Notes under the pieces: generated by a model
The model's database searches: none
What the model was told of the DNA's origin: nothing
Seen by the model: the letters and a program-made list of their open reading frames with translations, nothing else
In this document: one piece after another, positions 4,797 to 7,762 of the stretch
Position numbering within the stretch: position 1 is the first letter of the stretch
Layout of the letters: each line of letters opens with the position of its first letter
Position numbers and translations under genes: made by a program
NCBI RefSeq assembly: GCF_000719865.1
Contig: NZ_JOID01000061.1
Location: forward strand, 1 to 7,762
DNA: 7,762 nt
Source of the DNA: Streptomyces albus subsp. albus
GTDB taxonomy: Bacteria > Actinomycetota > Actinomycetes > Streptomycetales > Streptomycetaceae
Reading direction: 5' to 3'

Positions 4797-7390
4797 CCTG
4801 GAATCCAATTCTCATCACTTGGTGGATCATCCGTGAACCGGCCGTGATTACTGCGCACCCCGTCCAGCATGTGGTGACAGTTCGCGCAGAACGGAGCCCG
4901 CCGACCGGGTGCACCCGTCTCTTTGTCCTTCAGGAACGGGAACTCCACTGAAGCCTGCAGTTCAGCCAGCGCCGATTCATCATCGGGCAGACCTCGCTTC
5001 CGACGCTCCCACAATAGTTCGTTGGCTGCCTTGACCTCTGCGTGGCCCAGAGGGTGGTCACTGTGGGGAGGGTTGTCCGCAATCTGGTCGTAGCGCGCAG
5101 CGAGCGTCGGGTGCACGTTGTCGTCCGGAATGATGTCGTAGTTCTTGCCATTGATGCCCTCAATGACGACCCCTGTGCGCCTGTCCATCACCGCTCCGAC
5201 GCATGCACCAGTCTGCTTCCGCGGAAACGACCCTGCTTCTTTCGCGTCACGGTAGGCCGCACCTCGCTCTTGGGCGAGGCTGTCCAAGAACTCGCCCACC
5301 GGTCGCCCGTCCACCTGCGTGACCAGCCCGTCGGTCCTGGTGAGGCGACTGTCATCGATGCGCGCCAACACCTTCTCTCCCGGCCCGGGGTCAGGCAGTG
5401 GATGCGCACCGGTCGGCACGTCGGTCTGTCCGGGAAGCTGTTCGTTAACCGTCTCATCCAGGTTCGCCGGGGAATCGGCCTCCGTTCGCGCAGGTTCTTG
5501 CCCCAAGGGCGAACCTTCATGTCCCGCAGAAAGGTCGTCAGCAACCTGAGGCGTCTCGCGATCACGGATGATGGCACCGTCTCGATCTCCACCTCCCGGA
5601 ACATCAGGACGTGAAGAACCGCCGCCTGTATTGGCGGACTCGGGTCCACCATTCCCTGAAATATCACCCCTGGCCGGTGCTCCCCCGAACGGAGAGCCGT
5701 CCGGCCGCCCCACGCCGCCCAGCGGGGTGTCCCCCAGAGGTCCGCGGCCAGTGGCCTCGGGTCCGACCGGGTTGGTGGATGCGGTGGGGAGGTTGTCGCC
5801 GGTGCGGGCGGTGCCGCCCAGGGCGGTGTCGCCTGCGTTCGGGCCGAGGTGGGGCGGGGTGCCGCCGCCGGCGGTGTTGTCGGTGATGGCGGACGGGTTG
5901 CCCGCGTCGCCGAGCTGGGCGACGGCGCCGGGCGGGGTGTTGCGGGCGCCGGCGCCGACCAGTTCCAGTTCCGGATCGGGGACGCGCACGGCCGCCTCGT
6001 CCGGGGTCGCCAGGTCGACCTTGTGCGGCTCCACCTTCACCGGCGCGGTGCTCATGTTGCCGTCGGAGAGCTGGAGCTTGCCGTCGGGGTGCAGGACCGA
6101 GCCGTCCGGCATCAGGACCGCGCCGCTGGGCAGTTCCGACGGGACCCTGGGTGCGGTGCCCTCGGGTACGTGGACCGTGCCGTCGGCGAGCTGCAGCGGG
6201 GTGTCGGGAACCTTCACCGTGCCGTCGGGCAGCTCCAGGCGCCCGTCGGGGAGCAGTGTCGCGCCGTCGGGGAGTGCGGGGATGTCGATCTTGCCGAGGT
6301 TGAGGTTCTTCAAGCCCGCCAGGACATCGCCGATCTTCATCGCCTGGCCGGCCTTGCCCACCACCGAGGCAATGTGCGTCATCGGGTCCAGGAACGCCCC
6401 CGCCTTGCCCGCCACCGAGGCGACCTTGGCCACCGTGCCGCCCTTGGCGATGTTCCCCGCACCCGTGATCGACGTCAGCACATTGAACGTCACCGCGCCC
6501 GCCGCGCGGGCCGGGTTCTCACTCCAGGTGTCCCACGCCAGCAGCGCCTTGCCCGTCTGCTTCGCGACCTCCTTGGAGTCCTTCATCCACTGCGGGAGGG
6601 CGGAGTCGGGGACCGCGTAGGCGAGGGGGGAGGTGTAGAGGGCGGTGCCGACGACGAGCATGCCCAGGCCCTTCCAGGCATCCTTCATCGCCTCCCAGCC
6701 GTCGAACCCGACCAGGGTTCCGAGGCCCTTGATGGTGCCCCACACGCCGTCGACGATCAGGCCGTCCCACACAAAGCTCTTGATGTGCTGATGGACCTCG
6801 TACCAGTGGTACTTCTCGTTCTCCGCCGTCCCCCACGGCACCTCGGCGTCCTTCATGTCCTCGGCCGAGAAGCCGTACATGTTCTTCCCGTCCGAGCCGT
6901 CATTCGCCCGGTACTGCGTACCGCCCACCAGCGCCGTGATCTTGTTGGCCGCCGTGCGCTCCGCCTCCCAGAACGCCGCGACCGTCGCGGTCACCTCGGA
7001 CTGGAGCGCGTTGTGCTCATCGATCTTGTCGCCGTCGTACTTCCACTCGTCATCACCCTCCACACTGGCGACAAACGCGGCGGCGTCGGCCTTGAGCTGC
7101 TTCAGCTTCGCGGCGAGAGGACGCACCTCGGCGGCATACTCGTCCAACGCCGACTTGACCTTCTCCAAGTCATCCGCGAACTCATCCGCCTTGTCCTGCA
7201 CCGGCTTCGTCGACGCGAACAACGCCTCCGCCTCCGGGGCGGTGTAGAACGCCGACAACCCCTGGAACTGGGTGTGGACACCCTTACCCGTCTCGCGGAT
7301 GTTGTCCGCGTCATTGCCCAGGCCGGTGGCATCCTTCTCCAACTGGCCCAGGTCACCCGTGAACTGTGGAATCGCCTCGGGCTTGATCAC
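4793..7390 (-). CDS. Polymorphic toxin with C-terminal YwqJ-type deaminase
   Basis: The product is 865 residues from GTG 7390, overlapping the upstream stop as GTGA. Residues 1-155 are helical, without a Sec signal, and resemble the export region of type VII-type toxins; 'FYTAPE' (48-53) contains a YxxxE pattern like the type VII export signal. Residues 195-260 hold a Trp-rich stretch and a hydrophobic segment (GLGMLVVGTALYTSPLAYAV, 241-260). A Pro-Asp-Gly heptad repeat runs 373-444, then a Gly/Pro-rich disordered linker to about 670. The tip (about 690-865) is a deaminase of the YwqJ-like family. It has TGACVGAV (727-734), the zinc/proton-transfer motif H783-A-E785-V, and P-F-C835-A-N-C838 providing the two zinc cysteines. 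All catalytic positions are present, so the toxin should be active, deaminating a nucleobase in a target cell; the actual substrate cannot be told from sequence. ywqK follows directly. Codon bias and GC fall in the tip relative to the N-terminal half. Confidence 0.88.
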   Translation of the reverse strand: MIKPEAIPQFTGDLGQLEKDATGLGNDADNIRETGKGVHTQFQGLSAFYTAPEAEALFASTKPVQDKADEFADDLEKVKSALDEYAAEVRPLAAKLKQLKADAAAFVASVEGDDEWKYDGDKIDEHNALQSEVTATVAAFWEAERTAANKITALVGGTQYRANDGSDGKNMYGFSAEDMKDAEVPWGTAENEKYHWYEVHQHIKSFVWDGLIVDGVWGTIKGLGTLVGFDGWEAMKDAWKGLGMLVVGTALYTSPLAYAVPDSALPQWMKDSKEVAKQTGKALLAWDTWSENPARAAGAVTFNVLTSITGAGNIAKGGTVAKVASVAGKAGAFLDPMTHIASVVGKAGQAMKIGDVLAGLKNLNLGKIDIPALPDGATLLPDGRLELPDGTVKVPDTPLQLADGTVHVPEGTAPRVPSELPSGAVLMPDGSVLHPDGKLQLSDGNMSTAPVKVEPHKVDLATPDEAAVRVPDPELELVGAGARNTPPGAVAQLGDAGNPSAITDNTAGGGTPPHLGPNAGDTALGGTARTGDNLPTASTNPVGPEATGRGPLGDTPLGGVGRPDGSPFGGAPARGDISGNGGPESANTGGGSSRPDVPGGGDRDGAIIRDRETPQVADDLSAGHEGSPLGQEPARTEADSPANLDETVNEQLPGQTDVPTGAHPLPDPGPGEKVLARIDDSRLTRTDGLVTQVDGRPVGEFLDSLAQERGAAYRDAKEAGSFPRKQTGACVGAVMDRRTGVVIEGINGKNYDIIPDDNVHPTLAARYDQIADNPPHSDHPLGHAEVKAANELLWERRKRGLPDDESALAELQASVEFPFLKDKETGAPGRRAPFCANCHHMLDGVRSNHGRFTDDPPSDENWIPG
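6056..6276 (-). repeat. Heptad 'PDG' protein repeat inside the toxin
   Basis: Residues 373-444 repeat a 7-residue unit whose centre is P-D-G, with hydrophobic residues between (LPDGATL, LPDGRLE, LPDGTVK). The Asp or its substitute falls at 375, 382, 389, 396, 403 and 410, then after a 12-residue step at 422, 429, 436 and 443. The regular turn-plus-strand spacing suggests a small beta-solenoid or extended stalk between the membrane-associating half and the flexible linker. The DNA shows matching imperfect 21-bp periodicity. Confidence 0.7.
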
Positions 7391-7762
7391 ACCGGCACCT
7401 GCTGACCATGACTGCCGTTGCCACCGGCATTGCCCTGCCCCTGCGCGGCCTTCAACGCCGCCAGATCCGGAGCCTTCAACGCCTCGCGCTGCGCCGCCGC
7501 GGCCATGTCCAAGTCACCCTGGTTGTACGCCTTGACGGCCTCCACCGCACCCGTCATCGACTTACCCGCACGCGCCCCGACGAACAACAGATCGTCCTGC
7601 GTCTTCATCGCGAACTCCGCCAGCGCCGCCCCGACCAGACCCATCTCCGGAGCCTCACCCGCCGCGATCGTCCCCGCCGACGACGCCGCACTCTCCATGT
7701 GACCCGAGTACGAAGAAGCCTGCGTCCTGCTCCAGCGTCGACCGCACCAGCTGAATGATCGA
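7387..7762 (-). CDS. DUF6507-like helical protein, 5' partial, suspected frameshift
   Basis: From ATG 7698 the frame gives 103 residues: ESAASSAGTI, GLVGAALAEFAMKTQDDLLFVGARAGKSMTGAVEAV, then AYNQGDLDMAAAAQREALKAP and a Gly/Gln tail. This matches my memory of the DUF6507 family, small helical proteins encoded just before streptomycete type VII-type toxins; a chaperone or co-export role is inference. ATG 7698 is probably not the real start: it lacks a ribosome binding site, the frame stays open to the window edge, and the family has another helix upstream. That helix is visible in a different frame (S-I-I-Q-L-V-R-S-T-L-E-Q-D-A-G, 7762-7718) with strong GC3 bias. A one-base insertion near 7712-7720 would explain it. 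The gene overlaps the toxin start by 4 nt, so the two are translationally coupled. Confidence 0.7.
   Translation of the reverse strand, partial: RSFSWCGRRWSRTQASSYSGHMESAASSAGTIAAGEAPEMGLVGAALAEFAMKTQDDLLFVGARAGKSMTGAVEAVKAYNQGDLDMAAAAQREALKAPDLAALKAAQGQGNAGGNGSHGQQVPV

Noticed and set aside
5568..6620. 350-codon Ser/Pro-rich plus-strand frame
   Set aside because: It is the antisense shadow of the toxin linker and PDG repeat; its periodicity is inherited from the opposite strand.
882..7390. TTA (bldA-dependent) codons
   Set aside because: The TTA triplets I checked on the coding strand (for example in GTTAAC near 1860 and 5445) fall out of frame, so no bldA control is claimed.
5849..7405. 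518-codon open frame on the plus strand, rich in Arg, Val, Leu and Gly
   Set aside because: It is antisense to the toxin's N-terminal half. Long open frames opposite high-GC3 genes are expected, and its composition is a low-complexity shadow; the minus-strand product has clear domains.
1..7762. tRNA, rRNA, CRISPR array, transposase or attachment site
   Set aside because: None was seen by eye: there are no short regularly spaced repeats, no transposase motifs and no tRNA-like sequence. The only long repeat is the pentapeptide gene duplication.

Overview
The window reads as Streptomyces or a close relative. GC is high (a hand count of 7081-7140 gives 41/60), third codon positions are strongly GC-biased, GTG starts are common, and the long toxin has the architecture familiar from streptomycete polymorphic toxins. 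No species call is possible from this sequence.

Layout. Nearly everything lies on the minus strand and reads right to left as one tightly packed run. First comes a small DUF6507-like gene entering from the right edge (7762-7387). It overlaps by 4 nt (GTGA) an 865-residue polymorphic toxin (7390-4793) with a helical export-type N-terminus, a heptad 'PDG' repeat, a Gly/Pro-rich linker and a C-terminal YwqJ-type deaminase domain (HAE and CxxC zinc motifs). A YwqK-type MORN-repeat antitoxin (4796-4434) follows with a 4-nt ATGA overlap, then a pentapeptide-repeat protein (4430-3729) 3 nt further on. After a 65-nt gap come an unrecognised 214-residue protein (3663-3019) and a helical-repeat protein (3022-2192), joined by another GTGA overlap, then a second frameshifted pentapeptide-repeat gene (2167-1381), and finally an unrecognised low-GC gene (1286-882).

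Left of this block, a plus-strand gene of unknown function (356-796) converges on it. A divergently transcribed WXG100-like gene (112 to beyond base 1) leaves the window on the left, with a recognisable minus-strand promoter candidate.

How the parts fit. DUF6507 and WXG100-like proteins are typical companions of type VII-type secreted toxins. The toxin carries a nucleic-acid deaminase tip, and YwqK is the established partner of YwqJ deaminases. The genes behind ywqK look like an array of extra immunity or accessory genes. The most striking structure is a direct repeat of about 630 bp: the two pentapeptide genes are nearly identical over that stretch and bracket the 214-residue/helical-repeat gene pair. 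Neither copy is whole: the toxin-proximal copy has lost the N-terminal domain, and the distal copy has lost its C-terminal frame through two single-base deletions. This suggests cassette insertion or duplication with continuing recombination. Two further local frame breaks are suspected, at the right edge (DUF6507) and at the start of the helical-repeat gene; either could be real decay or sequence error.
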